21,845 bases of DNA from a virus, in the IMG/VR virus record IMGVR_UViG_3300012929_000043, positions 1-21,845 of that record; one strand, 5' to 3'. The translations under genes were made by a program, and so were the position numbers. Numbering within the stretch: the first letter of the stretch is position 1; the number at the start of each line of letters is the position of its first letter. Below are positions 13,012-19,617 of the stretch, in pieces. The notes under the pieces were generated by a model. The model saw nothing but the letters and a program-made list of their open reading frames with translations, had not been told where the DNA came from and did no database searches.

Positions 13012-14490
13012 ATGACTCTGAAAGAGTTGTATGCCGCCTGGAAACTTAAAACCCTGAAACTGTCGGAACTCCTGAAAAAGGGGGATGAACTGACAGAGGC
13101 GGAAGTAACCGAGGCGGAAGCCCTCAACACGGAAATTGATGCCCTGGAACCCAAAATGGAGGCAGCGAAGCGTCTGGAAGCCGTCCATAAGGGACTGTCC
13201 GCGCGAACGGCCCTGATTGAGGGTCTGGACATTGCCGGTGCGGGGGGAACGGTGGTAGCCCCTCCGGTCGGCGGCCTAAAGAACGGCGACAATCCGAATG
13301 AGGATGGCGACGATACGGACGACGGAACCGGCTCTGTCTTTGCGACGGCACATACTACCAACAAAAGCACCCAGTACAAAACGGCGCTGAAGTCCGGTAA
13401 GGTCCCTGCCTATGCAAAACAGGCGAAGGTGCGCAACCTCCCCGATGGCGAGATTGCTTTCCGTATGGGCATGTTCTTCCTGGCATCCCTTTTCGCCGAT
13501 CCCGGCGCGAAGAAATGGTGCAAACTTAACGGCATTGAAGTTAAGTTTATGCGGGAAACGAACAATACCGCAGGCGGCTGGCTGGTACCGGAAGAGTTTG
13601 ACACGATGCTGATTATCCTCCGGGAGCAGTACGGCGTCTTCCGTAAATACTCCTACATCAGCACGATGACCTCGGATACCAAGTCTATTCCCCGCCGTAA
13701 AACGGGCCTTACCCCCTATCCTATCGGGGAGGGTGCGACGATTACGGAATCGGAAGCATCCTGGGACCGCGTTCTGCTGGTAGCCCGCAAATGGGGCGTT
13801 CTCGCGAAATACTCTAACGAGTTAAACGAGGATGCTATTATCAACATGGGGGATGACCTCGCCGGGGAAATCGCCTACGCCTTCTCCAAAACAGAAGACG
13901 ATTGCGGGTTCAACGGGGATGGTACTTCCACGTTCCATAAGATTGTCGGCCTCCGGTCCAAGTTCAAAAACCTGGATGCCGCCCGTACCAATATCGCCGG
14001 GCTTGCGATTGCCGCTTCCGGGTCCTGGTCTACCGGTATCACGCTGGCAAACTTCAACTCCGTGGTAGGACTCCTGCCCGAATATGCCCGTGTGCGCTCC
14101 ACGCCGACCTGGTTCTGCTCGCAGACCTTCTTCAATACCGTCATGGAAAGGCTGATGTTAGCAAGCGGTGGCGTCACAGCGGCAGAAGTGGCAGCCGGGC
14201 GACGTGAGAAAACTTTCATGGGCTGGCCCGTGCAGATTACCCAGATTCTACCTGCCGCTTACGTTGCCGATGACATCCCGGTTATTTTCGGCGCGCTGGA
14301 CCTCGCGACCACCTTCGGAGACCGGCGCGGTATGACAATTGCCATGTCCGAACATCTGAACTTCGCAGAGGATGAAATTGCCATTCGCGGAACAGAGCGG
14401 TTCGACATCAACTGCCATGATGTCGGGAACTCCACGGCAGGCGGTGTGACAGCGGCACCCGGCCCGGTCGTCGGACTCCTGACCACGTAA
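13012..14490 (+). CDS. Major capsid protein, HK97 fold, 492 aa
   Basis: The N-terminal region (1-about 65) is a charged helical delta-like domain: LKELYAAWKLKTLKLSELLKKGDELTEAEVTEAEAL. The protease would remove this scaffold part. The mature body shows family hallmarks: NTAGGWLVPEEFDTMLI, then REQYGVFRKYSYISTMTSDTKSIPRR, a P-domain/A-domain region, and near the end MGWPVQITQILP and IPVIFGALDLATTFGDRRGMTIAMSEH. The start ATG 13012 has AAAGG at 8 nt; GTG 13003 lies too close to that site. A glycine-rich, acidic patch (about 75-110) separates delta domain and body. It forms the icosahedral shell. Confidence 0.92.
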   Translation: MTLKELYAAWKLKTLKLSELLKKGDELTEAEVTEAEALNTEIDALEPKMEAAKRLEAVHKGLSARTALIEGLDIAGAGGTVVAPPVGGLKNGDNPNEDGDDTDDGTGSVFATAHTTNKSTQYKTALKSGKVPAYAKQAKVRNLPDGEIAFRMGMFFLASLFADPGAKKWCKLNGIEVKFMRETNNTAGGWLVPEEFDTMLIILREQYGVFRKYSYISTMTSDTKSIPRRKTGLTPYPIGEGATITESEASWDRVLLVARKWGVLAKYSNELNEDAIINMGDDLAGEIAYAFSKTEDDCGFNGDGTSTFHKIVGLRSKFKNLDAARTNIAGLAIAASGSWSTGITLANFNSVVGLLPEYARVRSTPTWFCSQTFFNTVMERLMLASGGVTAAEVAAGRREKTFMGWPVQITQILPAAYVADDIPVIFGALDLATTFGDRRGMTIAMSEHLNFAEDEIAIRGTERFDINCHDVGNSTAGGVTAAPGPVVGLLTT

Positions 14491-14526
14491 ATCTGCGGGA
14501 ACGCCACAGAAAGGAAAACTAATTAA

Positions 14527-14976
14527 GTGATTGACACGCAGAATCTAATGTTTGTGCAGGCCATTCCGCCACAGTCGCCCTCCTCTGCCGGGGATGCACA
14601 GCAGTTTGTGGTAGATACCGCAGGGTATGAGTTTCTTACCTACGTCTCCTCTATCGGTACCGCTGTTGCAGGCTTCGATGAGTACGCGGCGCTGGAATCC
14701 GATACAGTGAACGGGGTCTTCGGAACCGTGCCGAACTCCGCATTCGGAGCCAGCCCGAATACCACATCGGCCCCTCTGCCGACCGGTACCTCCGACTTTA
14801 CGAACGGGGCAATCTTCATGCCCCTGTTCGGACGGAAACGGTATCACAAGTTCCGGGCAAAAGTCGGTTCTGGTGGCGCGGTGGGTATCTCCGTCCTGGC
14901 GATTCTCTCCCGTGGGGAGCAGGCACCCTCTACCGCAACCCTCCGGGGCCTTGTGCAAGGGCAGGTTATCCTGTAA
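14527..14976 (+). CDS. Probable capsid decoration (cement) protein, 149 aa
   Basis: Directly follows the capsid gene, with an AAAGGA site before GTG 14527. The product is beta-rich and hydrophilic. A central EYAALESDTVNGVFG and the later MPLFGRKRYHKFRAKVGSGGAVGISVLAILSRGEQAPS follow a pattern seen in small proteins encoded after many HK97-type capsids (ALxxxESD near the middle, then GRKRYxK and L-S-R-x-E-x-A-P). These are usually taken to be head decoration or stabilising proteins. Assignment rests on that pattern and position, not on direct evidence. It is the last gene before a terminator and the reversed cassette. Confidence 0.6.
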   Translation: MIDTQNLMFVQAIPPQSPSSAGDAQQFVVDTAGYEFLTYVSSIGTAVAGFDEYAALESDTVNGVFGTVPNSAFGASPNTTSAPLPTGTSDFTNGAIFMPLFGRKRYHKFRAKVGSGGAVGISVLAILSRGEQAPSTATLRGLVQGQVIL

Positions 14977-15016
14977 GATAGGTTCAGTCAACGGCTGACT
15001 ATAACGCCGAAAAGTG

Positions 15017-15051
15017 AAACACCTCCTCCGATAGTCTCGGAGGAGGTGTTT
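15017..15051. terminator. 15-bp perfect hairpin, bidirectional terminator between convergent genes
   Basis: AAACACCTCCTCCGA (15017-15031) pairs exactly with 15037-15051 across TAGTC. It separates the plus-strand decoration gene from the end of the minus-strand cassette. A short T-rich run follows on both sides, four T on the minus strand. A smaller AGTCA/TGACT hairpin precedes it (14986-15000). Confidence 0.8.
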
Positions 15052-15056
15052 GCTTG

Positions 15057-15260
15057 TCAAACCTGATACGAGGGGGCTGTTATCGCCGGGTTATTGTTTT
15101 CGTGAACGTCTATAGACTGAATCGTTTTAGGGATTCCGTGAGTATCCCGGTTACGGTATTGCTCCCCGGCAGCCTCAGCCTCTTTCCGGGTTTTACTCAC
15201 GGCGATCAGTTGCGTGTTACCGGACTCGAAAGTAACGACTGTGAGGAAGTTACGGAACAT
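15057..15260 (-). CDS. Cassette gene 5, 67 aa, unknown
   Basis: ATG 15260 was chosen because GGAG lies 8 nt upstream; a GTG at 15269 is less well placed. It overlaps the preceding 129-aa gene by 11 bp. The product starts MFRNFLTVVTFESGN and continues with a helix rich in charged residues (KTRKEAEAAGEQYRNRD). This strand-helix order is seen in many small phage proteins and gives no specific function. Last gene before the terminator. Confidence 0.6.
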   Translation of the reverse strand: MFRNFLTVVTFESGNTQLIAVSKTRKEAEAAGEQYRNRDTHGIPKTIQSIDVHENNNPAITAPSYQV

Positions 15261-15639
15261 GATAGGCACTCCGTAGACTTTGTACGGCTTTGTCTCGCCA
15301 TTCTATGTAGCACTGCATACAACGGCCCTCGTGGAGGTATAGGACCGACTTGTGGCAGACACGACAATTGCCCACTGGCAGGGGAATCAAAGGCAGTTCA
15401 TCCAGCGATTTCACCGGTCCCTCGTACCAATGAGAGGGATGAGGATAGATAGCCCTGCTCATATTGTCTACCCACCAGGCCGCGCCAGTAGTAGGATTGC
15501 CTACCCAGAACGCGGGAACAATCTGCCTGTCGCACAGAACAGTGCGAATAATTTTAGGTTGGTAGTTGTCAAACTTGGGGACTCTCAGGGCTACAGGAAC
15601 CCATTCCCCAACAATCGGCGCAACTATGGAAGTTTCCAT
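15250..15639 (-). CDS. Cassette gene 4: small zinc-ribbon protein, 129 aa
   Basis: The C-terminal part contains CRVC, then 12 residues, then CMQC (about residues 92-111), a four-cysteine zinc ribbon. Upstream is a tryptophan-rich region (GEWVPVALRV, AFWVGNPTTGAAWWVDNM, SHWYEGP). The ATG is 1 nt after the stop of the 72-aa gene, with the shared start-associated motif 4 nt before it, inside the end of that gene. Possible nucleic-acid or protein binding; no family recognised. Confidence 0.62.
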   Translation of the reverse strand: METSIVAPIVGEWVPVALRVPKFDNYQPKIIRTVLCDRQIVPAFWVGNPTTGAAWWVDNMSRAIYPHPSHWYEGPVKSLDELPLIPLPVGNCRVCHKSVLYLHEGRCMQCYIEWRDKAVQSLRSAYHVP

Positions 15640-15640
15640 T

Positions 15641-15859
15641 TTAGTAAGTACCTTTCTCCTGGGCTACTTTGTCTGCTGTGGTAATTATGGTGAGGTTTGC
15701 CGCCAATGTGACAAACCACATACTACCCCCTAATGATACAGCCACTTTTGGGGAGTCTGGTTTGACTGCGACTATTACGCCCTCCTTACCAATAACCCCT
15801 CGGAATCCTGATGAAATATCAGCATCACCGGTAATACGAACGGTATCTCCTATCTTCAT
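15641..15859 (-). CDS. Cassette gene 3: small beta-barrel-like (KOW/SH3-type) protein, 72 aa
   Basis: MKIGDTVRITGD, then GFRGVIGKEGVIVAVKPDSPKVAVSLGGSMWFV, looks like a small SH3/KOW-type barrel: a K-x-GD-x-V start followed by a G-x-x-G-x-I turn and alternating strands. Such folds bind RNA, DNA or proteins. ATG 15859 overlaps the stop of the previous gene (ATGA) and carries the shared start-associated motif at 4 nt. The C-terminal tail QEKGTY is encoded by a copy of the junction that also ends the 51-aa gene. Confidence 0.6.
   Translation of the reverse strand: MKIGDTVRITGDADISSGFRGVIGKEGVIVAVKPDSPKVAVSLGGSMWFVTLAANLTIITTADKVAQEKGTY
15644..15654 (-). promoter_or_regulatory. Start-associated motif, copy 3
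   Basis: AAGGTACTTAC, 4 nt before ATG 15639, within the final codons of the 72-aa gene. Part of a longer junction duplicated at 15864-15888. Confidence 0.7.
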
Positions 15860-16011
15860 GCCGGTAAGTACCTTTCTTTCTCCTGGGCCAATGCCGCCTG
15901 CACTAAGCCCGCTTCGCTGCAATTCCGGCTCAGCCAGTGGGCATCCCCCAGGGTCTTGCACCCGATCAGCATAAAGAGCCGTAACCTATCCATTGCTTTT
16001 CTGATTTGCAT
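15856..16011 (-). CDS. Cassette gene 2, 51 aa, unknown
   Basis: ATG 16011 is preceded by GAGGAAAG. A longer frame to 16203 overlaps the 82-aa gene and is unlikely. The product is a short mostly helical protein (IRKAMDRLRLFMLIGCKTLGDAHWL) ending QEKERYLPA. The last codons contain the start-associated motif of the next gene. No function recognised. Confidence 0.45.
   Translation of the reverse strand: MQIRKAMDRLRLFMLIGCKTLGDAHWLSRNCSEAGLVQAALAQEKERYLPA
15864..15874 (-). promoter_or_regulatory. Start-associated motif, copy 4
   Basis: AAGGTACTTAC, 4 nt before ATG 15859, within the final codons of the 51-aa gene. Confidence 0.7.
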
Positions 16012-16066
16012 TTCGTAACTTTCCTCGTGGTAGAGGGAGAGGCCACAACCTCTCCCAGGATTGCTT

Positions 16067-16315
16067 TTAATCGAAATTAAGATACAACCATGCGTGACCA
16101 CCCGGTATTCGAGGGCAGGTGATCGCGGCGTAGGATGGTTCGATACAGCAGAGTTTGCCACCGTTTGCTCTGACGAAATCAATAGTGGCGCGGAACCGGG
16201 CAAAACAGGAATTCGCCGCGCCTGGTTTGACGCGGTGGTAGGTTTTCCCGGTTTCGGGGCAGGTGAACGTTTCGGTTTTTTCCGTGTGGATGGCAGGAGT
16301 TAATACAAAACTCAT
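16067..16315 (-). CDS. Cassette gene 1, 82 aa, unknown
   Basis: First gene behind the consensus minus-strand promoter. ATG 16315 lies 4 nt after the AAGGTGCTTAC start motif. The product has TETFTCPETGKTYHRVKPGAANSCFARF and a later CCIEPSYAAITC, giving five scattered cysteines. These do not form an obvious zinc finger. I do not recognise it. Confidence 0.55.
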   Translation of the reverse strand: MSFVLTPAIHTEKTETFTCPETGKTYHRVKPGAANSCFARFRATIDFVRANGGKLCCIEPSYAAITCPRIPGGHAWLYLNFD

Positions 16316-16319
16316 TTTC

Positions 16320-16330
16320 GTAAGCACCTT
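16320..16330 (-). promoter_or_regulatory. Start-associated motif, copy 5 (one-base variant)
   Basis: AAGGTGCTTAC, 4 nt before ATG 16315. One A-to-G change from the other copies. Confidence 0.65.
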
Positions 16331-16334
16331 TCAG

Positions 16335-16353
16335 GGGGAGGATTGTCCTCCCC
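16335..16353 (-). promoter_or_regulatory. 5'-terminal hairpin of the cassette mRNA
   Basis: GGGGAGGA (16335-16342) pairs exactly with TCCTCCCC (16346-16353) across TTG. The predicted transcript start (about 16356) puts this stem at the very 5' end, where it could protect the mRNA or act as a control element. Confidence 0.6.
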
Positions 16354-16362
16354 ACAATTATA

Positions 16363-16391
16363 ATTATAATACATATCAAGGGGATTGTCAA
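16363..16391 (-). promoter_or_regulatory. Consensus sigma-70 promoter of the minus-strand cassette
   Basis: TTGACA (16386-16391), 17-bp spacer, TATAAT (16363-16368) on the minus strand. The -10 lies in the 14-bp palindrome ATTATAATTATAAT, and TTGATA occurs in the spacer, both as in the 65-aa gene promoter. Confidence 0.87.
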
Positions 16392-16423
16392 GAGAATCCA
16401 AAAATAATTATAGGGCCTTCCGG

Positions 16424-16452
16424 TTGACATCCTGCCTGATACCCTATATGAT
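16424..16452 (+). promoter_or_regulatory. Near-consensus promoter for the connector operon, leaderless
   Basis: TTGACA (16424-16429), 17-bp spacer, TATGAT (16447-16452), then six bases and ATG 16459. The transcript should start at the A of the start codon. It is back to back with the cassette promoter (the -35 boxes are about 32 bp apart) and restores plus-strand transcription after the cassette. Confidence 0.75.
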
Positions 16453-16458
16453 TTTGAT

Positions 16459-16716
16459 ATGGTTACAGGCAATACAAACCAGAACAAGAAACCGGAGGAG
16501 GGCGGCTTTGCAGAGGTACGGCTCCTGAAACCCTACCTCCGGGGCAAGCCTGGTGAAATCCTGACCGTCTCCACCGGGGAGCGGGATAAACTGGTAAAGG
16601 ATGGGACTGCCCTCCCTCTAATTTCCTCACAGCCAGAGGGTAGTTCCGCCGCGAATTTTAACGATCCTACAAAGCCGATGAACAAGCGGGTAGGCAGACC
16701 TCCGGGGAAGAAATAG
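16459..16716 (+). CDS. Small structural-region protein with AT-hook-like tail, 85 aa
   Basis: The core (FAEVRLLKPYLRGKPGEILTVSTGERDKLVKDGTALPL) matches a short beta module common near phage head-tail connector genes, in which V-(R/K)-(L/V)-L-K-P-Y is followed by a PGE/PGD turn and a helix ending in (L/V)V-x-x-G-x-A. The tail KRVGRPPGKK resembles an AT-hook (RGRP core flanked by basic residues), which would bind AT-rich DNA. The start has no ribosome site but fits the leaderless promoter. It lies 3 bp before the SGNH gene. Confidence 0.65.
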   Translation: MVTGNTNQNKKPEEGGFAEVRLLKPYLRGKPGEILTVSTGERDKLVKDGTALPLISSQPEGSSAANFNDPTKPMNKRVGRPPGKK

Positions 16717-16719
16717 TTA

Positions 16720-18078
16720 ATGGCTAAATTAACGACCTCGGCTCCGGGGGCTATTATCCTTCAGGCCGGGTACGATGCCTATACTGATACCGGGCATACG
16801 ACTCCGGCAACGACCGATGGCGCGTTAGTAGCCGGTTTCTTTGCTACCGGGCTGAATCTGGTACAGGCAACCAGTAACAAGCGTTGGATCCTCAAAACTG
16901 CCGGAGGTCCCCCTGGGCTGAGTGGGGCAGATGGGTACTTCCTGCGCCTGGATGGTTCGCTCTCCTCCCTCACGGATGCGGCTGTTACCTGGGGGCCGTC
17001 ATACACCTTATTTATTGTGAGTAAGTGGAATCGCCGGTCTGCCTCCCTTCAAACACTTTTAGAGGCAAACGGAACCTATACGTATTATACTTATAACGCC
17101 ACCGGACACTTTACGCAGTGGGATGGTGCTGCCGCAAAAGACCTTATTATCGGGACACAGGATCATTGGGCTATTCAAGGGGTATCGGAGAATGCCGGAA
17201 CGCTGACTGCCTATCGGGATACCTACGTTGCTACCAGCGTAGTCGGGTCTGCGTTGACAGCACAAACGGGCGTTACAATTGGCACTAAGACTAACCTCAC
17301 GCAGCCCTCGCAAGTAGATATACATTCGATAATTGCAATACCGACAGCGGTTTTGTCAGCGGGAAACCTTGCCCAATTATTCACGGATGTTGCAGCATAC
17401 TTTGGTTCTAATCCTTTCCCCGTTACCGGGTCTACTCCACTTGTCCTGTGGGAGGGGAACAGCCTTTTCGCGGCAGGTTCTAATGCCTCAGATACCGCGC
17501 ATGAGCAGCAGCAGGTAGCACGCGGCTTGCTGACCGGTACCCTGCCGGACATTCGTTCCGTGGGGCAGGCCGGGGATTCCATGTCCCAGATTAGCGCACG
17601 GGCCTCCTATATTGACGCATACCCGGCACTCGTAGGACGGACACGGGCAAATTCGGTACTGGTAGGCGGAGAGGGTTATAACGATTCCTCGGCGGCAGCG
17701 GCTTTTATCTCCTATATTCAAGCCCGTGTCGCGGCAGGGTGGGGACGTATTATCATCATGCTGCCCTGCTATACCTCCGGGTGGGCCGGGGCCGGAGGGG
17801 ATGCTGGGGTAACAGCCTGGTATAACACCATCAAAGGAACTTCCTTTGCGGTGAATGTCGCCTTTGCCGATTATCGCGGTGGCGGATTCGGCGGCTCCTA
17901 TGCAGGCGGGGATTTCTCGGATGCCGTTCACTGGAACGATACCGGGCATGGAAAAGCAGGCGCAATAATCGCGGTTCCCCTGCAAACGGCGCTGAATGCC
18001 CTTTTGCCCACGTCTTCGGGTCTGATTATAGTTGGGGATAGAAACACACATCGTAGGGGACTTAAAGCACGGCGATAA
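16720..18078 (+). CDS. SGNH/GDSL-hydrolase-like virion protein with lectin-like N-terminus, 452 aa
   Basis: The N-terminal half (about 1-235) has the strand-rich layout of a LamG/concanavalin-type domain: SYTLFIVSKWNRR, DHWAIQGVSENAGTLTAYRD, and TIGTKTNL. The C-terminal half has SGNH esterase blocks. Block I is VLWEGNSLFAAGS (Ser with GNS in place of GDS), a later GGEGYND resembles block III (G-x-ND), and DAVHWNDTGHGKAG gives the D-x-x-H of block V. Such enzymes remove acetyl or acyl groups from polysaccharides. With the gene in the structural operon, it may modify the host surface glycan or virion sugar. Substrate unknown; the C-terminal tail is basic. Confidence 0.68.
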   Translation: MAKLTTSAPGAIILQAGYDAYTDTGHTTPATTDGALVAGFFATGLNLVQATSNKRWILKTAGGPPGLSGADGYFLRLDGSLSSLTDAAVTWGPSYTLFIVSKWNRRSASLQTLLEANGTYTYYTYNATGHFTQWDGAAAKDLIIGTQDHWAIQGVSENAGTLTAYRDTYVATSVVGSALTAQTGVTIGTKTNLTQPSQVDIHSIIAIPTAVLSAGNLAQLFTDVAAYFGSNPFPVTGSTPLVLWEGNSLFAAGSNASDTAHEQQQVARGLLTGTLPDIRSVGQAGDSMSQISARASYIDAYPALVGRTRANSVLVGGEGYNDSSAAAAFISYIQARVAAGWGRIIIMLPCYTSGWAGAGGDAGVTAWYNTIKGTSFAVNVAFADYRGGGFGGSYAGGDFSDAVHWNDTGHGKAGAIIAVPLQTALNALLPTSSGLIIVGDRNTHRRGLKARR

Positions 18079-18101
18079 AGGGTATCGTCGGGAGGTAACT
18101 T

Positions 18102-18779
18102 GTGCCACAGTATCAAAAAGGGGTAGCGGCTCAACTGCCGTTTGTCATGCGGGATTCCACCGGCGCGCTGATGACCGGCAGGACCGTCCTTGCCCATATC
18201 AGCAAGGACGGTTCCCCGATGGGCGCGGTGTCCAGTGGCACGGCCCCTGCCGTGGAATTAGAGGGCGGGGGATACTACTTTAACCATAGCGCCGCTGACA
18301 TGAACGCCAATTCGGTAGCCGTGCGTTACTTTGCATTAGGTACCCCGGCCTGCGCGGACACCTTTGAATTTATCTCCCCGGAGGCGGATTTAACAACGGC
18401 TGTTGTAGCAAACCTGACGACAAAGGTAAATCAGATTCCAGCGAACCCGGCTGCGGTTGGTTCCGCCATGACCCTTGCAGCAGGCTCTATTACAGCCGCC
18501 GTTATCGCGACTGATGCGGTAGATGCGGATGCGCTTGCTGCGGATGCTATTGTTGAGATTGCCGCAGGAATTTTGACTACCGTTCTCACGCAGGCATATG
18601 CTACTCTGGGGGCTGCTCCCACACTTTCTCAACTGCTATTTGAAGTGCGTTCCTTACTTGCAGAAAAGGTAATCAGTGGCACTTCCCTGATAGCAAAGAA
18701 ACTGGACGGCTCCACGGTAGCGGGCATCTATACTATCAATGATGCTACGAACCCTACCAGCATTACAAGGACGCTATAA
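18102..18779 (+). CDS. Virion-associated protein, 225 aa
   Basis: GTG 18102 is well supported by GGAGG 6 nt upstream. The N-terminus (VAAQLPFVMRDSTGALMTGRTVLAHISKDGSPMGAVSSGTAPAVELEGGGYYFN) is a beta-sandwich-like domain seen in many phage structural clusters. In that pattern a phrase on additives to a VxAxISKDG strand is followed by a G-x-Y/W-Y strand and a D-x-N-A turn. The centre has an alanine/aspartate-rich stretch (DAVDADALAADAIVEI). Function is unproven; a head or tail accessory protein is likely by position. Its stop overlaps the next start (TAATG). Confidence 0.6.
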   Translation: MPQYQKGVAAQLPFVMRDSTGALMTGRTVLAHISKDGSPMGAVSSGTAPAVELEGGGYYFNHSAADMNANSVAVRYFALGTPACADTFEFISPEADLTTAVVANLTTKVNQIPANPAAVGSAMTLAAGSITAAVIATDAVDADALAADAIVEIAAGILTTVLTQAYATLGAAPTLSQLLFEVRSLLAEKVISGTSLIAKKLDGSTVAGIYTINDATNPTSITRTL

Positions 18780-19597
18780 TGGGTACAAGCGGGTTAATAA
18801 CCGGTTTAGGTTCTCCCAAGTCCCTTATTACCAACCTGTTAGGGAGCGGCGGGAATACCCCTGCTCCTCCGGCTCCTGCGCCTGTTTTCCCGGAGCCGGT
18901 ACTCTTCCCGATTATCTCCCCATCTTACTATGCCGCGTACCCCTCAGAAGCAGATGTACTTGCCTTGCTAACCTCTGCGGGGATGATAACCGAGGATACG
19001 GTGACAGACCTTCTGCGGATTCCGGCCCGTCTCAATGGCCTGATAGGGCAGTTTGAGCAGGATACCGGGTACGCTCCATTTCTGGCGACGGGCGTTCAGG
19101 AGACCCGGAAATTCAGACGCGATTCCCCCTCGCAGTTATGGGATATGCTCGGTGGCATCATTCCCGGCAGCATTACCCTGGTGACGCACACGGGTCTGTT
19201 TGACGAATTCGGTACTACCACTTTCACCCTCGAACCGGAGGAGTGGTACACAATGGTTCCCTATGACCCGGCCCCCCGGAAACGTCCCTATGAATACCTG
19301 AAGTTGGCACATCGAGGGAAAATCGGGGTGATTGCCGTTACCGCGAATTGGGGCTACTGGACACAATTACCGGCGGAGGTATGGCAGGCTATCCTCATGG
19401 GGACAGCGGCCCTGATTTACCCCTCCATCAAGAATGCCCTGGATGCTCAGGGAGGCGGGCCGGTCCAGCGAGTGAAGCGGGGGGAACTTGAAGTCGAACT
19501 TGCCTCCACACAGGCAGAGCGAATGGCCCTGTATACCAGTTGGTTGGGGGCCTATAAAAGCACGGTTGCTAATTATCGGCGAGACCTTATCTATTAG
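18779..19597 (+). CDS. Head-tail connector, gp6-like, 272 aa
   Basis: After a proline-rich N-terminal tail (NTPAPPAPAPVFPEPV), SEADVLALLTSAGMITEDTVTDLLRIPARLNGLIGQFEQDTGYAPFLA has the helical start and the I-x-x-F-E-x-x-T-G-Y/W-x-P pattern of gp6-type connectors. A C-terminal helical part (LPAEVWQAILMGTAALIYPSIKNAL, then a long basic/charged helix) follows, where this family has a helix that packs against the portal. The ring joins portal to tail completion proteins. The 272 aa are longer than the usual 100-200 aa because of the insert and N-terminal tail. Confidence 0.65.
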   Translation: MGTSGLITGLGSPKSLITNLLGSGGNTPAPPAPAPVFPEPVLFPIISPSYYAAYPSEADVLALLTSAGMITEDTVTDLLRIPARLNGLIGQFEQDTGYAPFLATGVQETRKFRRDSPSQLWDMLGGIIPGSITLVTHTGLFDEFGTTTFTLEPEEWYTMVPYDPAPRKRPYEYLKLAHRGKIGVIAVTANWGYWTQLPAEVWQAILMGTAALIYPSIKNALDAQGGGPVQRVKRGELEVELASTQAERMALYTSWLGAYKSTVANYRRDLIY

Positions 19598-19617
19598 AGG
19601 GTCCGAAAGAAGGAAAA

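Noticed and set aside
15054-15452. 132-aa plus-strand frame
   Set aside because: Antisense to two coupled minus-strand cassette genes with ribosome sites; it has none.
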